28,700 bases of DNA from NCBI GenBank assembly GCA_035296965.1, contig DATGZX010000068.1, positions 1-28,700 of the forward strand, written 5' to 3'. Origin of the DNA: DATGZX01 sp035296965 (GTDB lineage Bacteria; Planctomycetota; Planctomycetia; Gemmatales; Gemmataceae). The notes beneath the pieces are model-generated. The model was not told the origin of the DNA and did no database searches. It saw nothing but the letters and a program-made list of their open reading frames with translations. Made by a program: the position numbers and the translations under genes. Of the stretch, positions 10,172 through 19,300 are shown in pieces. Every line of letters starts with the position of its first letter. The stretch's first letter is position 1.

Positions 10172-10929
10172 GTGAGCACCAAGGCCTAGGGGAAACGCTA
10201 CAGGTAATTGTACGACCTACTGCCGCCGAAGCTAGGCGGCCGGCCGCCCCTCCTGGCCAACACCGGGCATGCGCGTCACCGTTTTCTCACTGTTTTTTCG
10301 CCTTCACCGGCCAAACGCACCCCAAACCTGCCCATTGACGCCTAATCGTCAGACCGCGATGGTCATCTTACATCAATGGACTGCTGGGACGAGCTTAAAG
10401 CAGCTCGCAGAACTCTTGGGAGACCCGACCGCCGTTTACGGCTGCACATGCGGGACTTTACGGCCCCGTTGTCCCACTTGGCAACCAGCTTTATGGAAAC
10501 GTGGGAGTTCGAGCGGATCGACCAAGCCACCCGAGTTGTTCGCTCCTTCGACCTGCAGGCCAAGTCGGCCTTCGCATGGCCCTTACTTTGGATAATCTCG
10601 TGTTGCTTGAAACGAGCCATCGCACGTCACCTGCACCAGATGCGTTGATCACCGGATTTGCCCAACTGTGACACCGTGGCCGAGCCGTACATGCGTGAAC
10701 TGCTTGGCTTTTGTATGTACTGGGGGTGCGCAGCAGACCCTACGACAGACGATATTGGCTCCAGCGAGCAGCGCGTCGTCTGCGCGCCCCTGAAGTGGGA
10801 ACCGGGAACAGCACGCCATGAATGATTGTGGCCTCGGAATGCGAACTGACAGTTCTTCAGCGCACCACATTCTCGCAAATGATGCCGCTGGCGGTTATAC
10901 TCAAGGAAACAGCACGTCATCCCAAGCCC
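10172..10929. other. Gene-poor stretch
   Basis: No gene here can be supported. Open frames on both strands are short and overlapping and lack ribosome binding sites; one at 10376-10648 (90 codons) is the most protein-like but has no recognisable motif. A 14-bp perfect palindrome of G and C lies at 10235-10248. The stretch reads as decayed sequence upstream of the sigma factor. Confidence 0.4.
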
Positions 10930-10930
10930 C

Positions 10931-10942
10931 GGAGCACCGCTG
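10931..10942 (+). promoter_or_regulatory. Ribosome binding site deciding a CTG start
   Basis: GGAG at 10931-10934 sits five bases before a CTG at 10940 that begins the residues S-E-V-T-R-I-L, which is where homologous planctomycete sigma factors begin after their Met. Between the in-frame TGA at 10880 and this point there is no ATG, GTG or TTG in frame. The next conventional candidate, TTG at 11006, would delete the first conserved helix. Confidence 0.55.
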
Positions 10943-11512
10943 AGCGAAGTCACCCGCATCCTGTCTGCCATCGAGCAAGGTGACCCGCACGCCGCCGAGC
11001 AGCTGTTGCCGTTCGTGTACGAGGAATTGCGGAAACTGGCCAGCCGAAGGCTGGCGCAGGAAAAACCGGGGCAGACCTTGCAGGCCACGGCCCTGGTTCA
11101 TGAGGCGTACCTTCGGCTTGTCGATGTTGACCGCTTACAGGGCTGGGATTCGCGAGGACACTTTTTCGCGGCAGCTGCCGAGGCAATGCGGCGGATTCTC
11201 ATTGAGCAGGCACGTTGGAAGCAGCGCGAACGGCACGGGGGCGGACTCCGCAGAGTGGAACTACTGGATGTGGATGTCCCCATCCCAACAGGCGATGAGC
11301 AGATTCTGCTTCTCGACGACGCACTCATAAAGCTGGCCGCCATTCGGCCCCAGGCGGCACAGGTCGTGCAACTGCGCTTTTTCGCCGGCCTCACCGTTGA
11401 AGAGGCTGGGCCCATTATTGGCATCTCATCCCGAACGGCTCGACGGCTCTGGGTCTTTGCACAAGCCTGGCTAAGGCGCGAGATGGCAGCGCCGGTCGAT
11501 CAGGAGCCGTAG
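10940..11512 (+). CDS. ECF-type RNA polymerase sigma factor (planctomycete ECF-like)
   Basis: This 190-aa protein should direct RNA polymerase to a set of promoters. Residues 1-95 look like region 2: an N-terminal helix (AIEQGDPHAAEQLLP), then VYEELRKLA, ALVHEAYLRLVD and HFFAAAAEAMRRILIE. The last quarter looks like region 4, with VQLRFFAGLTVEEAG and an ISSRTARRLW recognition helix. This is the pattern of the TIGR02999-type planctomycete group. Length is normal for the family only if translation starts at CTG 10940. A Ser/Thr kinase gene follows 113 bp downstream on the same strand, a common pairing in planctomycetes, which suggests phospho-regulation of the sigma factor. No anti-sigma factor gene is nearby. 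Confidence 0.88.
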   Translation: MSEVTRILSAIEQGDPHAAEQLLPFVYEELRKLASRRLAQEKPGQTLQATALVHEAYLRLVDVDRLQGWDSRGHFFAAAAEAMRRILIEQARWKQRERHGGGLRRVELLDVDVPIPTGDEQILLLDDALIKLAAIRPQAAQVVQLRFFAGLTVEEAGPIIGISSRTARRLWVFAQAWLRREMAAPVDQEP

Positions 11513-11518
11513 TTAGTT

Positions 11519-11535
11519 AACTTAAAAGTTTTTTC
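11519..11535 (+). terminator. Weak hairpin with T-run after the sigma gene
   Basis: A 5-bp stem (AACTT/AAGTT, two-base loop) is followed directly by a run of T. The stem is too weak to be a firm terminator; it could attenuate transcription between the sigma factor and kinase genes. Confidence 0.25.
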
Positions 11536-11625
11536 AAAAATCGTGGCCGGTTTTCGAGCCGCACGTCGCATTGCTTAACGAGGCAGCAAGTCCACAACCG
11601 GCTTGCCTGCCCAGGAGTACTACTG

Positions 11626-14600
11626 ATGACCGAGCCGTCGTTGCCTCAAGAATCGATTTTTCTGCAAGCCGTCGAGATCCCGTCCGCGGCGGAGCGTGCG
11701 GCTTTCCTGGGGCGCGCTTGCGGGAATGATTCAGGCCTCCGGGCCGAGGTCGAAGCTCTGTTGCGGGCCCACGCACAATCAGGCGACATGTTGGATCTGC
11801 CGGAAAAGTCTGCTGTCACCACCGGGCCAGCCGTCACTGAAACACCCGGCACGGTCATCGGCCGATATAAGCTCCTGCAGCAAATCGGCGAGGGCGGCAT
11901 GGGCACCGTCTTCATGGCCGAGCAGACCGAGCCCGTGCAGCGCAAGGTCGCTCTCAAGGTCATCAAGGCGGGCATGGACAGCGCCCAGGTCATCGCGCGC
12001 TTCGAGGCCGAGCGGCAAGCCCTGGCGATGATGGACCATGTCAACATCGCCCGCGTCTTCGATGCGGGCGCCACGGAATCCGGCCGGCCGTATTTCGTCA
12101 TGGAGCTGGTCCACGGCGTGCCGATCACCAAGTACTGCGATGACAACCACCTGACGCCGCGCGAGCGGTTGGAACTGTTCGTGCCTGTCTGCCAGGCGAT
12201 CCAGCATGCCCATCAAAAGGGCATCATTCACCGTGATATCAAGCCGACCAACGTCATGATCACGCTCTACGACGGCAAACCGGTGCCCAAGGTGATCGAC
12301 TTCGGCGTGGCCAAGGCGACCGAGCAAAAGCTGACCGAACGGATGCTGTTCACGCAGTACGGCACCATGGTTGGCACGCTGGAATACATGAGCCCGGAGC
12401 AGGCGGAGATGAGCGCCCTGGGCGCCGATACCCGCAGCGACATCTACTCGTTGGGGGTGCTGCTGTACGAGTTACTGACCGGCAGTACGCCGCTGACGCA
12501 CAAGCGGGTCAGGGATGCAGCCTATGGCGAAGTTCTGCGCATGATCAGGGAGGAGGAACCCCCTAAACCGAGCACGCGGCTGAGCGATTCGGGCGAAGCG
12601 CTGGCGTCCATCTCGGCCCAACGGCACATGGAGCCGGCCAAGCTGACGAAGCTGATGCGCGGCGAGCTGGACTGGATCGTGCTGAAGGCGCTGGAGAAGG
12701 ACCGCAACCGGCGCTACGAGACGGCAAACGGTTTCGCGGCGGATGTGCAGCGCTACCTGGCCGACGAGCCGGTGCAGGCCTGCCCGCCGTCCGCCAGCTA
12801 TCGATTGCGAAAGCTCCTCCGGCGAAACAAGAGAATGGTGCTGGCGGCGAGTCTGGTAGTCCTGGCCCTGGTGGTCGGCATCCTAGGCACCACATGGGGG
12901 CTGATGAAGACGCGCCAGCAGCGTGACGCGGCGGAAGAAGCCCGCAACGACGAAGTCGTCCAGCATCGGGAAGCGGAACAGCAGCGTATCCAAGCGGTGG
13001 AGCAGAAGCGACGGGCCGAGGCAGCGGAGGCCCTTGCCAAAGACCGATTGGCGGAGGTGACCAGGCAAAAGCAACGTACCGAAGAAGAAGCTGCCATCGC
13101 GAAGGCGGTCAATGACTTCCTGCAGAACGACATGCTGGCGCAAGCAGCGCCCGAAAAGAACGCGCGCATCAAGAAGGTGACGGTGGAAGAAGTACTGGGA
13201 CGGGCGGCGTCCCGCATTGCTGGGAAATTCCAGCAGCAGCCGCGGATCGAAGCAGCGATCCGATTAACTATCGGCGACACCTATCGCGCGCTGGCCGATT
13301 ACGCGGCCGCCCAGCCGCACCTGGAGCGTGCCGTGGAAATCTGCCGCCGCGTCCTGGGGGAAGAACACCCCGACACGCTTGCCTCGATGAACGACCTGGC
13401 GGTGCTCTACCAGGCCCAGGGACAATTCGCCAAGGCCGAGCAGCTCTATTCCAAGACCGTGGAAATCCGCCGCCGCGTCCAGGGAGAGGAACATCCCGAC
13501 ACGCTTGGCTCGATGAACAACCTGGCGGCGCTCTACCAGGCCCAGGGAAAGCTCGCCAAAGCCGAGCCGCTTTGCGTCAAGACGCTGGAATTCAATCGTC
13601 GCGTTCTGGGAGAGGAACACCCCGACACGCTTGGCGCCATGAACAACCTGGCGGCGCTCTACCAGGCCCAGGGACAGTACGCCAGAGCCGAGCAGCTCTT
13701 CGTCAAAACCCTGGAAGTCGTCCGCCGTGTTTCGGGAGTGGAACACCCCCACACGCTTGTTTCCATGAACAACCTGGCGAATCTCTACGCGGCCCAGGGA
13801 CAGTACGCCAGGGCCGAGTCGCTCTTCGTCCAGACTCTGGAAATTCGTCGCCGCGTCCTGGGGGAGGAGCATTCGAGCACCCTTACATCGATGAACACCC
13901 TGGCGGCGCTATACCAAGCCCAGGAACAATTTGCCAAGGCTGAGCCGCTCTTCTTGAAGACCCTGGAAGCCCGACGTCGCGTCCTGGGAGAGGAGCACCC
14001 CCAGACGCTCACGTCCACGAACAACCTGGCGATGCTCTATCGAGCTCAGGGAAAGCTCGCCAAAGCCGAGCCGCTCTTCGTGAAGACCCTGGAAAGCCGC
14101 TGCCGCGTTCTGGGAGAGGAACACCCCGACACGCTGCGGTCAATGAACAACCTCGCCGGACTTTATTGGAATAGCAGAAGGCTCGCTCTTGCTATTCCCC
14201 TGTTCGAGGCGGCGTTCAAACTTCGGAAAGCCAAGCTCGGCCCCGACCATCCGGAAACTTTGTTGACGATGGCCAGCCTCGGCGTCAACTACCGCGACGC
14301 TGGCCGGCTGAAGGACGCCGTGCCGCTCCTGGAAGATGTCGATCGGCGAATTCAGGCATTGCCGCCGACAAGTTCACACTCCTTGCGCTGGGTGCGCGCC
14401 GAATTAGCCGACGCTTACGAGCGGGCCGGGCAGCCCGAGAAGGGGGAAACGCTTCGTCGGGAGCAAGTCCATATTATGAAGCTTTCCGCAGGCCCCGACG
14501 CACCCGCATATGCCGGCACCTTGCTGCTGTTGGGACTGAACCTGCTCCAGCAAAAGAATTGGACCGACGCCGAGGCGATGCTTCGCATATGCCTGGCCAT

Positions 14601-14886
14601 TCGAGAGAAGAAGGAAGCCGACGCCTGGACAACATTCCACACGAAGTCGGTGCTGGGCAGCGCCCTTGTAGGCCAGAAGAAATACGCCGACGCAGAATCG
14701 CTACTGCTGGCTGGGTACGAGGGAATGAAGCAGCGCGAAGCCAGGATTCCCTCGAGCAACAAGCTCCACCTGGCGGAAGTCATGGAGCGGCTGGTGCAGC
14801 TCTACGACACCTGGGGCAAGAAGGATAAGGCATCCGAGTGGCGGGAGAAGTGGGAAAAGGCGAAGACCCGCCAGCCACACGAGTAG
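11626..14886 (+). CDS. Transmembrane Ser/Thr protein kinase with TPR repeats
   Basis: The protein has 1,086 aa, with GGAG eight bases before the ATG. Residues 1-70 are the helical leader typical of planctomycete kinases of this class. The kinase domain (about 80-395) has all key residues: glycine loop IGEGGMGTV (87-95), Lys111 in VALKV, HRDIKPTN (202-209, catalytic Asp204), DFG (225-227) and the GTLEYMSPEQ activation segment (250-259). One transmembrane helix lies at about 404-426, followed by a charged coiled coil (about 430-495). About 545-890 are TPR units of 42 residues each, then more divergent helical repeats to the end. The kinase should be cytoplasmic and the TPR part across the membrane, though topology is inferred. 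It probably works with the upstream sigma factor gene. Confidence 0.93.
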   Translation: MTEPSLPQESIFLQAVEIPSAAERAAFLGRACGNDSGLRAEVEALLRAHAQSGDMLDLPEKSAVTTGPAVTETPGTVIGRYKLLQQIGEGGMGTVFMAEQTEPVQRKVALKVIKAGMDSAQVIARFEAERQALAMMDHVNIARVFDAGATESGRPYFVMELVHGVPITKYCDDNHLTPRERLELFVPVCQAIQHAHQKGIIHRDIKPTNVMITLYDGKPVPKVIDFGVAKATEQKLTERMLFTQYGTMVGTLEYMSPEQAEMSALGADTRSDIYSLGVLLYELLTGSTPLTHKRVRDAAYGEVLRMIREEEPPKPSTRLSDSGEALASISAQRHMEPAKLTKLMRGELDWIVLKALEKDRNRRYETANGFAADVQRYLADEPVQACPPSASYRLRKLLRRNKRMVLAASLVVLALVVGILGTTWGLMKTRQQRDAAEEARNDEVVQHREAEQQRIQAVEQKRRAEAAEALAKDRLAEVTRQKQRTEEEAAIAKAVNDFLQNDMLAQAAPEKNARIKKVTVEEVLGRAASRIAGKFQQQPRIEAAIRLTIGDTYRALADYAAAQPHLERAVEICRRVLGEEHPDTLASMNDLAVLYQAQGQFAKAEQLYSKTVEIRRRVQGEEHPDTLGSMNNLAALYQAQGKLAKAEPLCVKTLEFNRRVLGEEHPDTLGAMNNLAALYQAQGQYARAEQLFVKTLEVVRRVSGVEHPHTLVSMNNLANLYAAQGQYARAESLFVQTLEIRRRVLGEEHSSTLTSMNTLAALYQAQEQFAKAEPLFLKTLEARRRVLGEEHPQTLTSTNNLAMLYRAQGKLAKAEPLFVKTLESRCRVLGEEHPDTLRSMNNLAGLYWNSRRLALAIPLFEAAFKLRKAKLGPDHPETLLTMASLGVNYRDAGRLKDAVPLLEDVDRRIQALPPTSSHSLRWVRAELADAYERAGQPEKGETLRREQVHIMKLSAGPDAPAYAGTLLLLGLNLLQQKNWTDAEAMLRICLAIREKKEADAWTTFHTKSVLGSALVGQKKYADAESLLLAGYEGMKQREARIPSSNKLHLAEVMERLVQLYDTWGKKDKASEWREKWEKAKTRQPHE
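13318..14276 (+). repeat. 126-bp tandem repeats encoding TPR units
   Basis: Eight units spaced exactly 126 bp apart (anchor codons at 13372, 13498, 13624, 13750, 13876, 14002, 14128 and 14254) encode 42-residue TPRs with the pattern GEEHPDTL then MNNLAALYQAQG. The first seven are very similar at DNA level; the eighth has drifted. The regular period makes unit gain or loss by recombination plausible. Confidence 0.85.
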
Positions 14887-14951
14887 CCCTGAAACAAAAG
14901 CGGCCGGGGAGTCCTCGCCGCCAAGCAAAGCACTCACCGGCACAGTCTCGC

Positions 14952-14976
14952 CCCGGCGCTCGGTTTGCGCGCCGGG
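14952..14976 (+). terminator. GC-rich hairpin downstream of the kinase gene
   Basis: An 8-bp perfect stem (CCCGGCGC with GCGCCGGG) and a nine-base loop lie 65 nt after the kinase stop and 52 nt before the next ATG. There is no T-tract, so intrinsic termination is only possible, not shown. Confidence 0.3.
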
Positions 14977-15028
14977 AGCGTTGACCTTTCCATTGTAACG
15001 CAGACCGCCTCCGAAAGGGAGATTCTCC

Positions 15029-16273
15029 ATGGCCGACCTTACGAAAGCGCAGGTGGAGAAAAACATGGCTACGCAACGTGCCCCCGTCAGCCTGAAGCCG
15101 GACGCGCCCGAGCAGAACGGTCGCAATCATTTCAGAATGCCAGGTGCCCCCGACAGCCTGATGCCGGGCCAGGCTCGGCCCACTCCGGAGGACCCGGGGC
15201 CGCTGCGCGCCGCCCACACCCCGAGCTTCCCCGCCCTGTTGCGCCAGCTGGGCGCATCGCTGCTGGTCACCACCTACCAGGCCGGCAAGCTCGTGATGCT
15301 TCGTGACGAGGGGGATCACCTCAACACCCACTACCGGGCGTTCAAGGCCCCGATGGGCCTGGCCCTTGCCGACGGCGGCGCCAAGCTCGCCATCGGCACG
15401 ACCATCCAGGTCTGGGAGTTCCGCGATGTCCCGGACGTCGCCCGCCGCCTGGAGCCCGCCGGCCCGCACGACGCCTGTTTCCTGCCGCGCTCCAGCCATG
15501 TCACCGGCAACGTCCTGATCCACGAGATGGCCTACGGCGCCGGCGGCCAGCTCTGGTTCGTCAACACTCGCTTCTCCTGCCTGGCCACGCTCGACCCAGA
15601 GTCGAGCTTCACGCCGCGCTGGCGGCCGCCGTTCGTCACCGAGCTGGAGCCGTCGGACCGCTGCCACCTCAACGGCCTGGCGATGGTGGACGGCAAGCCG
15701 AAATACGTCACCGCGCTGGGCGAAACGAACGACATGGCCGGCTGGCGGCCGAACAAGGCCAAGGGCGGCCTCGTGATGGACGTGGATTCCGGGGCGATCC
15801 TCTGCCGGGGCCTGTCGATGCCCCACTCGCCGCGCTGGTATGGCGGCCGGCTGTGGGTCTGCGAGTCGGGCTCGGGGACGCTCGGCCACGTCGATCTGAA
15901 CACCGGGCGCTATGAGGCCGTCGCGGCCGTGCCGGGGTTTACGCGCGGTCTCGACTTCGCGGGCGATCTCGCCTTCGTCGGACTGTCTCAGGTCCGCGAG
16001 TCGGCCGTTTTCAGCGGCATCCCGATCACCGAGCGACTCGCTCCCGAACAGCGGACGTGTGGCGTCTGCGTCGTGGACCTGCGCCGCGGCGAGACGATTG
16101 CCCTGCTCAAGTTCGAGAGCGGCGTTCAAGAAGTCTTCGCCGTGGCGCTGCTGCCGCGGCGGTTCCCCGATTTGATCAACGACGACGAGAAGTTGCTGGA
16201 GAGTTCGTTCGTGGTCCCCACCGAGTGTCTCGGTGAGGTCGCGGCGACGGTCCGCGCTGCGGGACCTGCTTGA
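15029..16273 (+). CDS. TIGR03032 family protein
   Basis: This 414-aa protein has GGGAG eight bases before the ATG; a second in-frame ATG at 15065 is an alternative. Residues 1-60 are a variable, Pro-rich leader. From about 65 on it follows the pattern I associate with TIGR03032: a start like SFPALLRQLGASLLVTTYQ, then AGKLVMLR, then alternating beta strands ending in the conserved blocks MAYGAGGQLWFVNTRFSCL, DRCHLNGLAM, TALGETN, SPRWYGGRLWVCESG and GFTRGLDF. These look like blades of a beta-propeller. The biochemical role of the family is not known to me. It lies 142 nt after the kinase gene on the same strand, with a GC-rich hairpin between. Confidence 0.85.
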   Translation: MADLTKAQVEKNMATQRAPVSLKPDAPEQNGRNHFRMPGAPDSLMPGQARPTPEDPGPLRAAHTPSFPALLRQLGASLLVTTYQAGKLVMLRDEGDHLNTHYRAFKAPMGLALADGGAKLAIGTTIQVWEFRDVPDVARRLEPAGPHDACFLPRSSHVTGNVLIHEMAYGAGGQLWFVNTRFSCLATLDPESSFTPRWRPPFVTELEPSDRCHLNGLAMVDGKPKYVTALGETNDMAGWRPNKAKGGLVMDVDSGAILCRGLSMPHSPRWYGGRLWVCESGSGTLGHVDLNTGRYEAVAAVPGFTRGLDFAGDLAFVGLSQVRESAVFSGIPITERLAPEQRTCGVCVVDLRRGETIALLKFESGVQEVFAVALLPRRFPDLINDDEKLLESSFVVPTECLGEVAATVRAAGPA

Positions 16274-16282
16274 GGCAATAAA

Positions 16283-16357
16283 CGTAGCCGCGTTCGCCAG
16301 AACGCGGGTTTCGCAGTGCAGACCGCTCACACCCGCGTTCTGGCGAACGCGGCTACG
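16283..16357. repeat. Long perfect palindrome made of two hairpins
   Basis: The 27-base arms at 16283-16309 and 16331-16357 are perfect reverse complements around a 21-base spacer. Each arm also contains its own hairpin (CCGCGTTC, GCCA loop, GAACGCGG). This twin-hairpin design resembles REP/BIME-type intergenic repeats that are mobilised by REP-associated transposases. It sits between the TIGR03032 and beta-helix genes and could also stop transcription or stabilise RNA. Confidence 0.85.
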
Positions 16358-16399
16358 TAACCCGGGCGGTCGGTTTTCCATCCTGTTTTGGAGTTTGCC

Positions 16400-19300
16400 A
16401 TGATGACGCGTTCCTGGATACGCCACTTGTTCGCCCGCCCCGTCACGCGCCCGATTCGCAAGGCGCCACACCGGTTCCGCCCGGCCCTGGAGGTGCTGGA
16501 GGGCCGCTGGGTTCCGTCCACGTTCACCGTGAACAGCACCGCCAACCTGGGTACCGGCAGCGGTTTGGCCGGCGATTTGCGCTATTGCATCAACCAGGCG
16601 AATTCGGCCGGCGGCGCCGAGACGATAGTCTTTGACAAAACGGTGTTCAGCACGCCGCAGACGATCAACCTGACCGGCACCCAGCTCGAACTGACCGACA
16701 CGACCGGGACGGAGACGATCACGGGCCCGGCGGTGGGCGTGACGGTCAATGGCGGCGGGCTGAGCCGGGTGTTCCAGCTCGACGGCGGCGTCACCGCGTC
16801 CATCTCGGGACTAACGATCAGCGGCGGTAACGCCAACAACACCTTCTGGGGCGGCGGCCTGGTCAACTACGGCGGCACGGCCACCCTGACCAACTGCACC
16901 GTCAGCGGCAACTCCGCCGCAAGCGGCGGCAACGGCGGCGGCGGCGTGGCTAACTTCGGCACGGCCACCCTGACCAACTGCACCGTCAGCGGCAACTCTG
17001 CCCGCCCCGCCGGCGGCGGCGTGTTCAACAGCTTTAATAGCACGGCCACGTTGACGAACTGCACCGTCAGCGGCAACTCCGCCGGCGGCGGCGGCGGCGT
17101 GTACAACCGCGGCACGGCCACGCTGACGAACTGCACCCTTAGCGGCAACTCCGCCGGCGGCCACTTCCGCTACTACGGCGGCGGCGGCTTGTTCAATGTT
17201 ACGGGAGCCACAGCCACGCTGACGAACTGCGCCGTCAGCGGCAACTCCGACGCGGGCATCGGTGGCGGCGTGAATAACTACGGCACGGTTACGCTGACGA
17301 ACTGCACCGTCAGCGGCAACTCCGCTGGCGGCGGCGGTGGCCTGTTCAACTACGGTGGCACGGCCACGCTGACGAACTGCACCGTCAGCGGCAACTCCGC
17401 CATCGGCGGCTCCGGCGGCGGCTTGGATAACCTCGGCACGGCCACGCTGACCAACTGCACCTTCAGCGGCAACTCCACCAGCGGCTACGCATTCCGAGGC
17501 GTCCATGGCGGCGCCGTGGCTAACCAGGGCGCGGCCACGCTGACGAACTGCACCGTCAGCGGCAACTCTGCCGTCGGCGGCTCTGGCGGCGGCTTGTTCA
17601 ACGATTATTACGCCACAGCCACGCTGACGAACTGCACCGTCAGCGGCAACTCCGCCGGCGGCTACGGCAGCGGCGGCGGTGTGACTAACATCGGCACGGC
17701 CACGCTGACCAACACAATTGTCGCCGGCAATCTGGCCGGAGACGTGGTCGGTTCGCTGGCAACGGCAAGCACGAACAACCTGATCGGCGGGAACCCGGTG
17801 CTCGCTCCCCTGGGCAATTACGGCGGGCCGACGCTGACGATGGCCCTACTGCCCGGCAGCCCGGCCATCGACGCCGGAACCAGCGGCGCAGGCATCCCCA
17901 CCATCGACCAGCGCGGCCTGGGTCGGGTCGGCGCCGTGGACATCGGCGCCTTCGAGAGCCAGGGCTTTGCCCTTGCGCCTATTGCCGGCAGCACCCCGCA
18001 GACTTCAAAGATCGGCACGCCGTTCACCAAGCCACTGGCCGTGACCGTGACGGCCAACAACCCGGTCGAGCCGGTCAACGGCGGCGTGGTCACCTTCGCC
18101 AATTCTGCGACCCATGGCGCGTTCGCGATCCTGTCGGCATCCTCGGCCGTCATCGCGGGTGGCAAGGCCGCCGTCACCGCCGAACCCGACAATGCCGTCG
18201 GCAGTTACACTGTTATCGCTTCCGCGACGGGTCCGCCTCCCGTCTCGTTCGCTCTGACCAACGCCGGCCCGATCTTCACCAGCTTGGTCGTGAATACGAC
18301 GAGCGATTCCCTCTTTCCGGGCACAGGCCTCTTGAGCCTGCGCGAGGCCATTGCCTTCGCCAACTTCGATTCTTCCGGAATCTCGACGATCACCTTCGAC
18401 AAACATGTCTTCGCCACACCGCAGACGATCACTCTGACCGGCAGTCAGCTCGAGCTGAGCAACACGAATGAGAAGGAGGCGATTACGGGCCCGAAGGGGG
18501 GCGTGACGGTCAGTGGCGGCGGGCTGAGCCGGGTGTTCCAGGTCGATGCGAACGTCACCGCATCCATCGCGGGACTTGAGATCACAGACGGCAGTGTCGC
18601 CTCCTATGGCGGCGGGCTTTACAACTCTGGCTCGCTTGCGGTGGCCAACTGCACCGTCAGTGGCAATTCGGCCGGAGTTGCAGGCGGCGGCTTGTTCAAT
18701 TTTAATGGGGCCACGGCCACACTGACCAATTGCACCGTCAGCGGCAACTCCGCCTTCGTTGGCGGCGGCCTGGACAACGCAGGCACGGCCACGCTGACCA
18801 ACTGCACCGTGAGCGGCAACTCCGCCTTCTACGGCGGCGGCGTGTACAACCGTTATGGGGCCACGGCCACGCTGACCAATTGCACCGTCAGCGGCAACTC
18901 CGCCTTAAGCGGCGGCGGCGGCTTGTTCAACAGCTTTAATAGCACGGCCACGTTGACAAACTGCACCGTCAGCGGCAACTCCGCCGGAGTTGGCGGCGGC
19001 GGCTTGTTCAATTTTAATGGGGCCACGGCCACGCTAACCAATTGCACCGTCAGCGGCAACTCCGCCGGAATCGGCGGCGGCGGCTTGTCCAATTCTTATG
19101 GGGCTACGGCCACGCTTACTAAATGCACCGTCAGCGGCAACCGCAGCAACTATGGCGGCGGCCTTTCCAACTACGGCTTGCTTGCGCTGGCCAACTGCAC
19201 CGTAAGCGACAACTCCGCCGGAATCGGCGGCGGCGGCCTGTTCAACTGGTCGGCCACGGCCACGCTGACCAATTGCACCGTCAGCGGCAACTCCGCCCTC

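Noticed and set aside
10269..10648. Overlapping plus frames with a stretch (AGTSLKQLAELLGDP) like an integrase C-terminus
   Set aside because: Only about 15 residues are suggestive; no catalytic Arg, His or Tyr motif follows, so a phage-integrase remnant cannot be supported.
13264..13872. 202-codon minus-strand frame with periodic repeats
   Set aside because: The periodicity is simply the antisense of the 126-bp TPR repeats.
14780..16471. 563-codon open frame on the minus strand
   Set aside because: It runs opposite the TIGR03032 gene in very GC-rich DNA; the plus-strand frame has clear family blocks and a ribosome binding site, and the minus frame also crosses the twin-hairpin palindrome.
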